The position numbers were made by a program, and so were the translations under genes. A DNA stretch of 64,000 bases from Staphylococcus delphini (lineage in GTDB: Bacteria > Bacillota > Bacilli > Staphylococcales > Staphylococcaceae), in the NCBI RefSeq assembly GCF_900636325.1, contig NZ_LR134263.1:372001-436000 (forward strand), read 5' to 3'. Positions 45,857-55,866 of this stretch are shown here, piece by piece (positions within the stretch are counted from its first letter, which is position 1; the number at the start of each line of letters is the position of its first letter). The notes beneath the pieces were generated by a model that saw only the letters and a list, made by a program, of their open reading frames with translations, did no database searches and was not told the DNA's origin.

Positions 45857-47541
45857 TGAAGCAAAAAGGTTTTGAACAATTGTTGGAAGCGGTACATGCC
45901 AAAGTAATACAACTCAAGCAACCGATTGAAATGGTTGATACAATGCTGACATTGGATGGAAAGATTCCGCTTGAGATTGCGCGACAAAGTATGAATTTTG
46001 AACAATGGGGGATTTATCAACGTTTGGCGCATGCCACTTGTCTGTTTACCGATGAAAAACCGTCCGAATTAGAGCAAGTCATCAGTTTTGGAATGTCAGC
46101 CTATGGTCGTCTCCACCTTGGATCGAGTTTTAACGATGACTACACGCAAATTTGGGGTTATTTCACATTGACGACAGAAGTAATGACTGAAGTTGAACAA
46201 TTGACGACGCGTTTGCATACGGAGGAAATGTTTCGCTATCAAACAGAAGTTGTTCCATTTTTTCGACACCTCGAACCGCAAGACGTTATAGAAGTGATCG
46301 ATGCGATTAAAGAAAAAGTCGACTTTATGGCACCGGTGCTCCTGTATTATAACAGCCATACGTATACGACGTTTTATCATTACAACAATTTATTGAAAAG
46401 TTTAGAAGGGGATACAACACACTTTTTATTGGATGAGTTGGCTGAGAAAAATAAGGATACGTGGACGAAAGATGAACGCATTTTTATTTTTAACCTCTAC
46501 ACATTGTTGCAATCTGGTCCGCCTGCTAGAGGAGAAGAGGTCAACGGTGTTCATTTTTCACTGCATTATTTATCTCGCTATTTAGAAGAAAAGTTAGCGG
46601 TTTATCAAGAAATGACTGATACGCCGTCCAAACCTGTGCCTAAATCTCTTTTAGCGAAAGCACGATTGATTTGTCAATTGCGTGAAAAAGTTGCCGAAAA
46701 CTATGTCATTTATCGAAAAATCAATGGGCTCAATTTGCATAAAAAAGAACAGTTTTTAAATCAACAAGAAGTGGAATTGTATCGTGATGAAGCGATGGAG
46801 CATGAATTGGTACAAATATTAGGAATGGCACCAGAACAGACGTATTACGATGCATTTTTAAACGATTTAATGCAACATCCGGATATGACCACGATCCAAA
46901 CTTTGCTCGAAAAAATGGTAGGTTATGCGATACGGGCGACGGATTCAGATGTCGGTATGACGCGAGGGTTTAGACAGCCCTGGATGTATCATGATGCATT
47001 AAAACACGATCAGTTAGAAACAATTTTTGAATGGAAACAACAAATGTATTTTTGCTGTGCGATACCGAGTGAAGCGATGAAACAAGCTTTTCGCGCTCAA
47101 AGTCAGATGTTGGCAGGTATTTTGACGGCAATTAGTAAACGAATGGAATACAATAGTTGGCATTATACGCCGGGAAATTTTTTGAATGAGCGCCATCGTA
47201 TTCAGCGACATTACTATTTTCCGCCAGTGATGAGTGATATTACCGAATGGAGCAATCAACATCATAAAGGGCATGTATTTGCAAATGTGAAACATGCGAT
47301 ACGTTGTCCGGGGGTGATTCAATGTCCGCCGTATACGTTAAACGCCTATTACGATTTACGGTTGATGAAAACGTCTGGCGTGGTGTATTCTGAAACAGAC
47401 TTGATGAAAGCGCTTTATTATAAAGAAATTGTCGGTTCACTTTATCAAGCGTGGTTTGATTATTGTCGTGAACATCAGAGTCAACTTGATATGACGGCAT
47501 ATGATCGCAAATGGTATCAACAGCAATTTATAGAGGTTTAA
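45856..47541 (+). CDS. Unrecognised 561-residue protein of ATP-grasp cluster
   Basis: Starts at the ATG overlapping the ferredoxin stop. Mostly helical, with no signal peptide or membrane span. A His/Tyr/Cys-rich segment lies in the last 130 residues (YNSWHYTPGNF, HYYFPPV, NQHHKGHVF, AIRCPGVIQCPPYTLNAYYDLR). I do not recognise a family. Coupling to a ferredoxin suggests a redox or metal-using enzyme, and the ATP-grasp genes behind it suggest a shared biosynthetic pathway. Both are context inference. Confidence 0.6.
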   Translation: MKQKGFEQLLEAVHAKVIQLKQPIEMVDTMLTLDGKIPLEIARQSMNFEQWGIYQRLAHATCLFTDEKPSELEQVISFGMSAYGRLHLGSSFNDDYTQIWGYFTLTTEVMTEVEQLTTRLHTEEMFRYQTEVVPFFRHLEPQDVIEVIDAIKEKVDFMAPVLLYYNSHTYTTFYHYNNLLKSLEGDTTHFLLDELAEKNKDTWTKDERIFIFNLYTLLQSGPPARGEEVNGVHFSLHYLSRYLEEKLAVYQEMTDTPSKPVPKSLLAKARLICQLREKVAENYVIYRKINGLNLHKKEQFLNQQEVELYRDEAMEHELVQILGMAPEQTYYDAFLNDLMQHPDMTTIQTLLEKMVGYAIRATDSDVGMTRGFRQPWMYHDALKHDQLETIFEWKQQMYFCCAIPSEAMKQAFRAQSQMLAGILTAISKRMEYNSWHYTPGNFLNERHRIQRHYYFPPVMSDITEWSNQHHKGHVFANVKHAIRCPGVIQCPPYTLNAYYDLRLMKTSGVVYSETDLMKALYYKEIVGSLYQAWFDYCREHQSQLDMTAYDRKWYQQQFIEV

Positions 47542-47559
47542 CATAGGAGCGTGAAGTGC

Positions 47560-48807
47560 GTGAAAACATTACTATTTATTAATTTGAGAAGTCATAAAGT
47601 CGAGCGAGTCGCACCGGTCATTAAGGCAAAAAGACAAGGCTATCGTGTCGTATTGATGACAGACCATGATCCACAACTGATTGACAGTGGTCTAGATGAA
47701 GTGATTGAAATCGATACGTATGACGAAACAGCAGTCGTTGAAGCGGCGCTCGCGTATCATCAACAGCACCCTTTAAGTGGGATATTGACGTGGTCTGATA
47801 AAGATGTAGAGCTCGTTGCACAATTAAATGACCGTCTGCAATTACCCGGTATTCCGATGTCGCACGTTAAAAATGCCCGCAACAAATATTTAATGCGTGT
47901 GGCGTTTGATCAAGTGCCTAACATTTCCCCAGATTTTGAAAATGTGCGCAGTGAAGCAGATTTACGTCATGCTGTTGCACGTATTGGAACGCCTGGAATA
48001 TTGAAACCGGTGGGCGCTTCTGGAAGTAAAGGTATTTTTAAAATTGAAAGTGAAGAATGTATCGATTATGTGTACGAAACATTACGTCATGCGACATCAC
48101 CAGAACGTGACAAAGTGTATCGCTATTATCCGAATGATTACATTTATGAAGGGTATCTTGTCGGTGAAGAAGTGTCGGTTGAAGGTGTCGTGCAAAATGG
48201 AGAAGTACGCATTGCAGGGATTACGGACAAAGCGGTCACACCTGAATATTCACTGGAGTACATGGCGATTTTTCCGTCTGATAAACATGCAGCCTTACAA
48301 CAAGAAATTAAGACGAAAGCGACGCAAGCGATTCAAAGTTTAGGCATTAATCATTGTGCTTTTCATCTGGAAGGTAGAGTGACGAAAGACGGTTTTAAAG
48401 TGATAGAAGCAGCGGCAAGACCAGGGGGTGGCTTTATTACGTCACATTTAATTCCAGGTGCATCTGGCCGTTCATTCATTGAAAAAATATTAGATGTTGC
48501 AGTCGGAAAAGATGTGACTGAAAATTGGCCTACTTTTGATCAAACGTCAAAGAAAATGTGTTTTTATAGCATCATGGCAGAGCAAGCTGGAACGTTTAAA
48601 GGGATTAAAGGTGTCGAGCGATTGGCTGAAATTCCAGGGATACACCATGTCGTGCCTTTAAAAAATTACGGAGATTCGGTGGTTTTGCCTCCTGAACACT
48701 TTTCGAGTTGTTTTGTGCTCAATATCGTTTTTGAAGCTGAGTCGACTGAAGCGGTGCAACAAAAAATTGATTGGATTCATGAAGTGATTGAGGTGGTTGT
48801 GGCATGA
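47560..48807 (+). CDS. ATP-grasp ligase (copy 1)
   Basis: 415 residues from GTG 47560, spaced 9 bases from AGGAG; the GTG nine bases earlier is too close. PreATP-grasp N-domain, lysine-containing TPGILKPVGASGSKGIFKI, EGYLVGEEVSVEGVV and the metal-binding EAAARPGGGFITSHLIPGASG are of the carbamoyl-phosphate-synthase/PurK/PylC-like type. These enzymes join a carboxylate to an amine through an acyl phosphate. Substrates unknown. Confidence 0.85.
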   Translation: MKTLLFINLRSHKVERVAPVIKAKRQGYRVVLMTDHDPQLIDSGLDEVIEIDTYDETAVVEAALAYHQQHPLSGILTWSDKDVELVAQLNDRLQLPGIPMSHVKNARNKYLMRVAFDQVPNISPDFENVRSEADLRHAVARIGTPGILKPVGASGSKGIFKIESEECIDYVYETLRHATSPERDKVYRYYPNDYIYEGYLVGEEVSVEGVVQNGEVRIAGITDKAVTPEYSLEYMAIFPSDKHAALQQEIKTKATQAIQSLGINHCAFHLEGRVTKDGFKVIEAAARPGGGFITSHLIPGASGRSFIEKILDVAVGKDVTENWPTFDQTSKKMCFYSIMAEQAGTFKGIKGVERLAEIPGIHHVVPLKNYGDSVVLPPEHFSSCFVLNIVFEAESTEAVQQKIDWIHEVIEVVVA

Positions 48808-50003
48808 CAATACTGATGTTATCAAGTACGGACCATGTTAAAACACCGTATGATGAATGGTTTCCGGATACAGCAGAGCAAATGATTTTATTTTGTCCAG
48901 CTGAGAAAAAAGACAGTTATGCGGACAAGGATTATTTACGTATTGAAGCATTTGAACATTATATGGTAAATCCTGACATTGAAATGCGTGCGCTCGAATT
49001 AAGTCAACAATATGACGTGACCCATGTGCTAGCGATTTCGGAATTTGATGTGATAAGAGCGGCCAAAATTAGAGCGTTGTTGAATTTAGAGGGCCAGTCG
49101 TTAATAAGTGCAGAAGCGTATCGCGATAAAGTGTTGATGAAACAGTTGTTGCAAAGCACATCAGTGAACACACCACACTTTGACAAAGCGATAGACGGCG
49201 CGAATATACAACGATTTGTAGAAAAATACGGCTACCCTGTCGTACTCAAACCGATTGATGGGTCAGGTTCGTCGGATGTTGTGATTGCACGCACGCAACA
49301 GGATATTGACACGTTTTTACAGACACATCCCGACTTAGGAAAATATGAAATTGAACAGTTTATTGATGGGGAGATGTATCATGTCGATGGACTTGTGCAC
49401 AATGGAGAAGTGAAGTGTGCCTATGTGTCGCACTATTACAATGGATGTTTAGCCTTTAAAGACCATCAACCACTAGCGAGTTATATGTTGAAGGCAGACA
49501 ATCCACTCAGTCAAGCGCTACAACAGCAAGTGAAGCAAGTCGTTGCAGCATTACCGACCTTGCCGAACGGATCATTTCATGCCGAATTTTTCGTGACACC
49601 GACGAACGACATCTATTTTTGTGAAATTGCGAGTCGTACAGGAGGCGGTGAAATTGGTCGTACGCTAGAACATGCTATTGGGATGCAGCTCAATCAAATG
49701 AGTCTTTACTTACAAACAGGGCGCGTAGAAGAGGTAGAGGCACACATCCAAATTCAGCGGTATGGCGGATTTATTTTGTTGCCACCTCAAAATGCGACAT
49801 TTCAAGGAATACAACAACCGTTAGATGAAGATTGGGTCCTTTTTCAATCTCTTAAAGCAACACCAGGTCAACCGTTTGGAGCAGCGCAACTGAGTGTGGA
49901 TCATATCATGTCAGTTGTAATTGAAGGAGAAGATGAGGCGACATTGATTGCGCGAATTGATCAAGTCATCACATGGTACCAACAAGAAATACAGTGGAAA
50001 TAA
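48804..50003 (+). CDS. ATP-grasp ligase (copy 2)
   Basis: 399 residues; ATGA overlap with copy 1. YPVVLKPIDGSGSSDVVIA, EQFIDGEMYHVDGLV, SFHAEFFVTPTND and CEIASRTGGGEIGRTLEHAIGM mark a second, different ATP-grasp enzyme. Two ligases in tandem would allow two successive amide bonds, or two alternative acceptors, in one pathway. Confidence 0.85.
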   Translation: MTILMLSSTDHVKTPYDEWFPDTAEQMILFCPAEKKDSYADKDYLRIEAFEHYMVNPDIEMRALELSQQYDVTHVLAISEFDVIRAAKIRALLNLEGQSLISAEAYRDKVLMKQLLQSTSVNTPHFDKAIDGANIQRFVEKYGYPVVLKPIDGSGSSDVVIARTQQDIDTFLQTHPDLGKYEIEQFIDGEMYHVDGLVHNGEVKCAYVSHYYNGCLAFKDHQPLASYMLKADNPLSQALQQQVKQVVAALPTLPNGSFHAEFFVTPTNDIYFCEIASRTGGGEIGRTLEHAIGMQLNQMSLYLQTGRVEEVEAHIQIQRYGGFILLPPQNATFQGIQQPLDEDWVLFQSLKATPGQPFGAAQLSVDHIMSVVIEGEDEATLIARIDQVITWYQQEIQWK

Positions 50004-50070
50004 TTGCAAGTCACAACACGTAATGATAACGTACGATATGTAGACACGTCAGTTGATAAAGGGAGATTGG

Positions 50071-50268
50071 ATGAATGAACGTCAGCGCACGATGCCAAAA
50101 TCACAGCAAATCTTGCTCGCAGTGATTCTATTGATTTTGATACTAGAAATTGTATTAACAGCCTTTTTCATTTCATTTAGTTCATTTATTTTTAAAGGTT
50201 TGAGTATTGTACATGGCTTACTAATAGTCGTATTTATCAGTCGACAAATCAAACGAAAAGGGATGTAA
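50071..50268 (+). CDS. Small two-span membrane protein
   Basis: 65 residues from ATG 50071, behind AAAGGGAG. Two hydrophobic helices (ILLAVILLILILEIVLTAFF and SIVHGLLIVVFI) with a basic C-terminus. Not recognised. It closes the ATP-grasp cluster on the plus strand. Confidence 0.55.
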   Translation: MNERQRTMPKSQQILLAVILLILILEIVLTAFFISFSSFIFKGLSIVHGLLIVVFISRQIKRKGM

Positions 50269-50307
50269 TTGAGATTTAAAATAATCATGCTTTTATAACA
50301 CAAGGGG

Positions 50308-50890
50308 GATGGGACATAAAAATTTTTGATGCTATTGATGCAATATTTTTGTTAAACTTGCCCTCCCTATGATTTGTGGCTTTAGATTGCCTTCATGGCT
50401 TCGCGTTCCTAGGGGCTGAGGGGAGGTTGTGACAAAAGCGCTTAGGATTTGAGCAGAACCGAGCGATGAGCAAAATTGATTTCCAAATTTTGTTGAAATC
50501 GCGGGAGTTCTGTCGAAAATCCTGCTTTTGGAACACCGTTTATTGATTTCGCAGTGCATCCAATCATCGTCACCTCAATCACTACAGCAATCAATATGAG
50601 CCACTTTCAAACACAAGAGAAGCACACTATTATACCACACTATCCCTCAGGAGTCTCAGCCTTCTGGGCAATCTTATATCAAATACACAGAACTGAAGGC
50701 AAGTTTATGAAATCAAGAAAACAATAGCATCAATTTTTATCCCATTCACGCTCATTTTCCGACTGTTTTAAAGTCATTAATGAATATGCAATCTATGTAT
50801 GGCTTGAGGCTTTATTTTTTCAAGCCCCCTCCCTTGGTATACACAACAAAATATAGTAAAGGAGCTGAGGAAACTTAATGTCCCAATCCT
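50308..50890. mobile_element. IS1182-type derivative without transposase
   Basis: Begins GGGATGGGACAT and ends with its near complement ATGTCCCAATCC. The left ~110 bases match the remnant at 33336-33432, and the right end (GGAGCTGAGG...ATGTCCCAATCC) matches the end of the transposase remnant near 55107. The interior contains a palindromic repeat arm (TTCGCGTTCCTAGGGG) and a second inverted copy of the left end near 50700-50750. No coding capacity: a miniature, internally deleted element. Confidence 0.6.
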
Positions 50891-50904
50891 TTTAAATATG
50901 CTTT

Positions 50905-52134
50905 TTAAACTGCCTCGTAACGTTTAACAGTTGACAGTAATAACAGAAAACCTGTAACGACTGTAGCTAAAACTAAACCAGACATCATCAGCGGCGTGAG
51001 TAAGGTACCAATAATTAAAAATAGCCGTGATATCAGTTCTGCACCAATCGGCACCCAACTGTCCAATGCAGAATGGGCACCGCGTGTGTCAGCAGGGATA
51101 AAACGTATTTTTTCTGCTTCTACAGTCGGCGTGAACAAAATTTCACCAATCGTGGCCATCAACATAAAGAGAACGAGGACGAGTGCGTGATTATTACTCA
51201 TGACGACCGTATAGCCTCCCGCGAAAAAGAGGAAGCCAATATTTAAAATGGTCGCGACTTTGAAACGTTTGAAATAATGTAAAATCGCAAAGCTTAAACT
51301 AATAATCGTTAACGTATTGATTAATAATAGAATTGAAAACATACGGACGCCATCAATCGGAAAGTCAAACCACTGAATCGTTTTGAATTGATGTTCTAAA
51401 CGCACTGCAACATAGGATGAGAGCGACATTTCCGCACTTAATATGAGCATACTACTGATGAGCAATAAGACGAAGGGGCGATTCTGATATGCCACTTGAT
51501 AACGTTGAAACATTGCCACGAAGCGACGTGCTGATGGATGGCTAATTGTGCGTCGTTCCTCTTGTACACCAAAATAGAGAATCAACACATTCACAGTTAA
51601 ACAAATATAAATGAGCACAAATAAACTCACTTTGAACGAGCTGTAAAATAATCCCCCCATCAGCATCCCGAGCGCAGTAGAAGTGTTCGAAATCCAATAT
51701 TTGAAGCGAGCATAGCGTTGTCGGTGTGTCTCGTCAATACTATCTAAAGCTAATGCGTTGTACATCGGCTTGGCTAAGGCAGTCAACAGCTCATTGAGAA
51801 GATAACAGGCCAAGAAAACCACAAATAATAATTGAAATGACTGTGATCCTTTCAACTGCGCTAATACGGCGCCCATACCTAAGAAAAGGAGTGCGCTCAT
51901 TAACGTCAAACAAGCGATGACGTTCTTCTTGAGTGGTAAATGGTCGCTCAAATAACCACCGATAATCGAACCGCTAAATTTTAATAAAATCCCGATAATC
52001 AGCATGAGTCCGGCTTTTTTACCGCCTAAATAGTGGGTCAGTAATAATGCCATAAATGGAAACACGGCATTCACAGAGGCATTTTGAATAAACAACATGA
52101 GTAAACGCAACTTCACATTTTTATGTAATGTCAT
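50905..52134 (-). CDS. MFS transporter
   Basis: 409 residues with 12 predicted spans. The loop 2-3 motif appears as GGYLSDHLPLKK, a relaxed form of GxxxDRxGRR. Drug/metabolite efflux type. It faces the ATP-grasp cluster from the other side and could export that product, but it is on the opposite strand and next to cidR, so the link is only positional. Confidence 0.85.
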   Translation of the reverse strand: MTLHKNVKLRLLMLFIQNASVNAVFPFMALLLTHYLGGKKAGLMLIIGILLKFSGSIIGGYLSDHLPLKKNVIACLTLMSALLFLGMGAVLAQLKGSQSFQLLFVVFLACYLLNELLTALAKPMYNALALDSIDETHRQRYARFKYWISNTSTALGMLMGGLFYSSFKVSLFVLIYICLTVNVLILYFGVQEERRTISHPSARRFVAMFQRYQVAYQNRPFVLLLISSMLILSAEMSLSSYVAVRLEHQFKTIQWFDFPIDGVRMFSILLLINTLTIISLSFAILHYFKRFKVATILNIGFLFFAGGYTVVMSNNHALVLVLFMLMATIGEILFTPTVEAEKIRFIPADTRGAHSALDSWVPIGAELISRLFLIIGTLLTPLMMSGLVLATVVTGFLLLLSTVKRYEAV

Positions 52135-52291
52135 AAGTATATCTCCATTGTATAAGATAAAAAATATGTAAAATTAGTATTATATTACCCTTAATATGTA
52201 AGCGTGTCAAAATTTGTGTGAGACCGCCGTGCACGATACAATTTATAAGAAGTATTGCGCTATAATGAAGAGAAAGAATGGAGGGTGACAA

Positions 52292-53221
52292 TTGGATATT
52301 AAACAGATGAAGTATTTTATAGAGATTGTCCGTCAAGGTGGGATGACACGTGCAGCCGAGACATTATATATCGCGCAACCGACGATGAGTAAGGCAATTA
52401 AAGAGTTGGAGTCAGAAATCGGTGAGCCGTTGTTTGATCGCACACGTCGCCAATTGTTGCTAACGGACGTGGGGGAAGTGTTTTACCATAAAGCGGTTGA
52501 AATTTTAAAGTTATACGAAAGTTTGCCGAATGAAATCAGTAGTCTGCTTGGGCTTGAGAAAGGCTATATTTCGATTGGCATTTCTGCATTGATGGATATG
52601 GAACGCCTTGTCCAAGTGCTCGGACAGTTTCATCAACAGTATCCAAATGTCGTGTTTAATTTAGATGAAAATGGTGGGAAAACGATTGAAAACCAAGTGC
52701 GGAACAATGATATTCATCTCGGGCTGACATCGTTACCTGTTGATAGTAAACTTTTTGATTCATTCCCATTGTATAAAGGTGAGTTCCAAGTCGTCATGCA
52801 TCACACACATCCACTGTCACAACAGGAAACTGTGACGTTCAAAGATTTAAAAGATGAAGATTTTATTATGTTTAATGAAGACTTTTATATTAACGACAAA
52901 ATTATCGCGCTCACTCGACAAGCTGGTTTCGTGCCACACATCGTTTCTAAAATTTCACAGTGGCAATTTATTGAACATTTGATTACAGCCAAAATGGGCA
53001 TCAGTATTTTGCCAGACAACATTGTGCGTATTATGAGTCGCAATCCAGAAATTCGTGTGTTGTCAATTGAGGACAGTACCGTTGATTGGACGATGGGGGT
53101 CATTTGGCGGAAAGACGTCTATTTAAACCATGCGACGCAAACATTTTTAGACTATCTCAACATTCAGTTACCGTTAACGACAGTACCTGAAAGCCGTTCC
53201 ATAGATAAAAGTAATGAATAA
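52292..53221 (+). CDS. cidR: LysR-type regulator CidR
   Basis: 309 residues from TTG 52292, 7 bases after GGAGGG. N-terminal winged helix (MKYFIEIVRQGGMTRAAETL, QPTMSKAIKELES) and a substrate-binding effector domain. Directly followed by cidA and cidB in the same direction, as in S. aureus, where CidR activates the cid genes in response to acetate/overflow metabolism. Confidence 0.85.
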   Translation: MDIKQMKYFIEIVRQGGMTRAAETLYIAQPTMSKAIKELESEIGEPLFDRTRRQLLLTDVGEVFYHKAVEILKLYESLPNEISSLLGLEKGYISIGISALMDMERLVQVLGQFHQQYPNVVFNLDENGGKTIENQVRNNDIHLGLTSLPVDSKLFDSFPLYKGEFQVVMHHTHPLSQQETVTFKDLKDEDFIMFNEDFYINDKIIALTRQAGFVPHIVSKISQWQFIEHLITAKMGISILPDNIVRIMSRNPEIRVLSIEDSTVDWTMGVIWRKDVYLNHATQTFLDYLNIQLPLTTVPESRSIDKSNE

Positions 53222-53298
53222 CATGAAAAACCAATATTTTTATAATGATTAATTACCCGTTACAATAGAATCATTCGAACGAAGAAAGGATGATTGAA

Positions 53299-53691
53299 AT
53301 GGCAAAAGTGAAACAGCTATTGAAAACTGTAACACAATTATGCATCATTTATGGGATTACGATGTTAGGTAATCAAATACAGCAGTTTTTCAACATCCCC
53401 CTAGCTGGTAGTATTATTGGGTTACTTTTATTTTTCATTTTACTTCAATTTAAAATCATTAAAGTAGAGTGGATTAAAGAAGGTGCGAATTTTCTACTGG
53501 CGACGATGGTGTTTTTCTTCGTTCCGTCTGTGATAGGGTTAATGGATGTCGTCTCTGAATTAAACTTAAACTTCATTATATTTTTTACATTAGTTGCTGT
53601 CGGTACGGTGCTCGTCGCATATAGTTCTGGATTAGTAGCAGAAAAAATGGTGACAGGTCGTATCTTCCGGAAAGGACAAAATCCATCATGA
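53299..53691 (+). CDS. cidA: Holin-like protein CidA
   Basis: 130 residues from ATG 53299; an ATG three codons earlier is possible. Four membrane spans, with the conserved [43 protein letters not shown] and SGLVAEKM. CidA/LrgA family, which influences murein hydrolase activity and cell lysis in biofilm. Confidence 0.92.
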   Translation: MAKVKQLLKTVTQLCIIYGITMLGNQIQQFFNIPLAGSIIGLLLFFILLQFKIIKVEWIKEGANFLLATMVFFFVPSVIGLMDVVSELNLNFIIFFTLVAVGTVLVAYSSGLVAEKMVTGRIFRKGQNPS

Positions 53692-54374
53692 TCATCTTAC
53701 AAGGCATTGCAATGATTGTATTAACGGTCGTGATGTTTATATTGTCTAAAAAAATATATCATAAGTTTAATTCACCAATACTCAACCCCGCTTTGGTGAC
53801 ATCTCTTGGCGTTATTGCGATATTGTTACTTTTTAATATCGACTATCACAGTTATATGGTGGGAGGGCAATGGATCAATCAACTATTGAGTTCCACAGTA
53901 GTGTGTCTTGCGTTTCCACTGTATTTAAACCGGCATAAGATTGTAAAGTATTTTAAAACGATCTTCGTCAGTGTATTCACAGCGGTAATTTTAAATTTCT
54001 CCCTAATTTATTTTTCTTTAAAATTACTCGGCTATGGACGCGAAGATATTGTGACACTGCTTCCCCGTTCGATTACAGCAGCGGTCGGTATTCAAGTGTC
54101 ACATCAGCTCGGTGGCGAGGATACAGTCACGATTCTCTTTATCATCGCAACGGGCTTATTAGGAAGTATGATGGGCGCATCCCTTGTGCGTATGACGAAC
54201 TTCCAATCTTCTATCGCACGCGGCATGACATTTGGTAACGCTTCTCATGCATTTGGAACCGCACGAGCATTGGAAATGGATTTAGAGTCAGGCGCATTTA
54301 GTTCGATCGGTATGATTCTATCAGCCGTCATGAGTTCTGTAATGCTTCCATTATTATTGATGTTGTTCTATTAA
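53688..54374 (+). CDS. cidB: LrgB-family protein CidB
   Basis: 228 residues; overlaps cidA by 4 bases. Polytopic, with [35 protein letters not shown] and [17 protein letters not shown], hallmarks of CidB/LrgB. In S. aureus cidC (pyruvate oxidase) follows; here a terminator and mobile-element debris do. Confidence 0.92.
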   Translation: MIILQGIAMIVLTVVMFILSKKIYHKFNSPILNPALVTSLGVIAILLLFNIDYHSYMVGGQWINQLLSSTVVCLAFPLYLNRHKIVKYFKTIFVSVFTAVILNFSLIYFSLKLLGYGREDIVTLLPRSITAAVGIQVSHQLGGEDTVTILFIIATGLLGSMMGASLVRMTNFQSSIARGMTFGNASHAFGTARALEMDLESGAFSSIGMILSAVMSSVMLPLLLMLFY

Positions 54375-54383
54375 TATTCAAGA

Positions 54384-54424
54384 CCATCATGGCCAACCCC
54401 TATATATGCCATGGTGGTTTTTTA
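54384..54424 (+). terminator. Terminator after cidB
   Basis: ACCATCATGGC/GCCATGGTGGTTTTTT. The next base begins the group II intron fragment. Confidence 0.85.
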
Positions 54425-54487
54425 GTGCGTCCGGCATGGGTAACATCTTGACGGTGAAAGTCCGTTACAGGCTTGGTAGTAGGAATG
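54425..54487 (+). mobile_element. 5' fragment of a group II intron
   Basis: Starts GTGCG, the canonical group II 5' end, and continues with domain I-like sequence including GACGGTGAAAGTCCG and CAGGCTTGGTAGTAGG. It begins directly after the T run of the cidB terminator, the favoured insertion site of class C group II introns. The remainder of the intron and its maturase are missing; an IS1182-type left end follows at about 54488. Confidence 0.6.
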
Positions 54488-55107
54488 GGGATGGGGCGTC
54501 ATCATTTTTGATGCTATGGATGCAGGATTGAGTTTAACTTATCCTCATCTTTGGCTGTTGTGATATCATTCATCGATATATGTCCATAAAAAGAAAAATT
54601 GGACGGTCTAGTCCAGTAATGTCAATTTTAATTATTGAACCCTTGACAAGTCGTAGGAGACGGGTACGGTCTTCAAAGAGATTTTAAATTATATTCATGT
54701 GAAGAATGTGTGGGCTGTCCATTACGAAGTCAATGTATGAAGCACAGCACTAATCCCAACACAAATAAACGTTTATTTAAAAATCTAACTTGGGATTATT
54801 TTAAAGCCTTCACAAATAAGCAGCTTTCAAATTCAAAAACGAAGCACATTTATCAAAAGAGAAAGATAGATGTTGAATCAACTTTTGGAAATCTGAAGGC
54901 TAATTTGGGTTTTCAAAGATTATCGGTTCGTACCCAATCAAAAGTTGAGTGTGAACTTGGCATCGCACTCATGGCAGTGAATATACGAAAACTAGCCAAA
55001 ATCAGTGCTCGTTTTCGTTCGCTCATAAGAAAAAAGCCGTTAAATTCTAAAAAAATGAATTTTGACGGCTTTTTCTTAAAGGAGCTGAAGGTCTATGTCC
55101 CAGCCCT
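54488..55107 (+). mobile_element. Internally deleted IS1182-type element
   Basis: The left end (GGGGATGGGGCGTC, ATTTTTGATGCTATGGATGCA) matches 50308 onward and the right end reads GGAGCTGAAGGTCTATGTCCC, matching 50860-50890. Between them remains only the 3' part of a transposase gene. Confidence 0.7.
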
Positions 55108-55111
55108 GTAA
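54650..55111 (+). pseudogene. IS1182-family transposase, C-terminal remnant
   Basis: In frame from about 54650: GDGYGLQRDF, then the Cys motif YSCEECVGCPLRSQC and the DDE-transposase tail YQKRKIDVESTFGNLKANLGFQRL, where the glutamate of VEST is the expected third catalytic acid. The N-terminal two thirds is absent and a stop lies just upstream, so this is not a functional gene. Confidence 0.8.
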
Positions 55112-55266
55112 ATTTGCCTGCTAATTAAATTCTAGAATTATTTTTCTTGTTAGGGAGAACCCTAAAACCCCTGAAGTGATGAACAAAAATTGAAAAACTC
55201 ATATTTACAAACGTGCTTTAATAATATAAAATTAAAGCGCGAAAGAGTAAAATAGGGGGGACAATC

Positions 55267-55866
55267 ATGAATGAAGAAAAAGAACTTCTAGAAAAATTAT
55301 CTGATGAAAATGGCTTAATCTTTGTAAGAGAGGCTGAAGCCAAAGGTATTGACCGATATAGACTATCTTATTTGGCTAAGGAAGATAAAATAGATCGAGT
55401 TAGCCATGGAGTTTATGCCCTAAAAAATGAAATTATTGATGAATATGTCTTGCTCCAGAGTAATAGCAAACGAGTGATTTATTCTTACCATACCGCCCTT
55501 TATTTTCATGATTTAGCTGATAGAGTACCTTCTCAGATTCATATTTCTGTTCCTCAAGGTTATAATGCTTCCAGACTAAAAGATAGATACAGTGACCTAG
55601 TCGTTCATTATGTAAAGAGAGAACTTTTTGAGTTGGGCAGGGAAACAGGCACAAGTCCCCTTGGTGGAGAGATTATTTTTTATGATGTGGAGCGAACTAT
55701 TTGTGATATTGTAAAAGACCAGAAAAATATGGATTCCCAAATTTTTACAGGGGCTATTAAAGAATATTTTGGTGGAGGAAATATAAACTCCAGAAAACTT
55801 ATTAAGTATGCTAGAGCTTTAAAAATTGAGGAAGAAATACGACGTTACTTAGAGGTGATGGTATGA
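55267..55866 (+). CDS. abiEi: Type IV toxin-antitoxin antitoxin, AbiEi family
   Basis: 199 residues after a GGGGGGACAATC leader. N-terminal winged helix (LIFVREAEAKGIDRYRLSYLAKEDKIDRVSHGVYAL) followed by the AbiEi C-terminal domain (YSYHTALYFHDLADRVPSQIHISVPQGYN, ERTICDIVKDQKNMD). AbiEi represses its own promoter and counters AbiEii. Overlaps the toxin gene by ATGA. Confidence 0.88.
   Translation: MNEEKELLEKLSDENGLIFVREAEAKGIDRYRLSYLAKEDKIDRVSHGVYALKNEIIDEYVLLQSNSKRVIYSYHTALYFHDLADRVPSQIHISVPQGYNASRLKDRYSDLVVHYVKRELFELGRETGTSPLGGEIIFYDVERTICDIVKDQKNMDSQIFTGAIKEYFGGGNINSRKLIKYARALKIEEEIRRYLEVMV

Noticed and set aside
48044-48343. 99-codon plus-strand frame inside ATP-grasp copy 1
   Set aside because: Out-of-frame, very basic product typical of a shadow frame.
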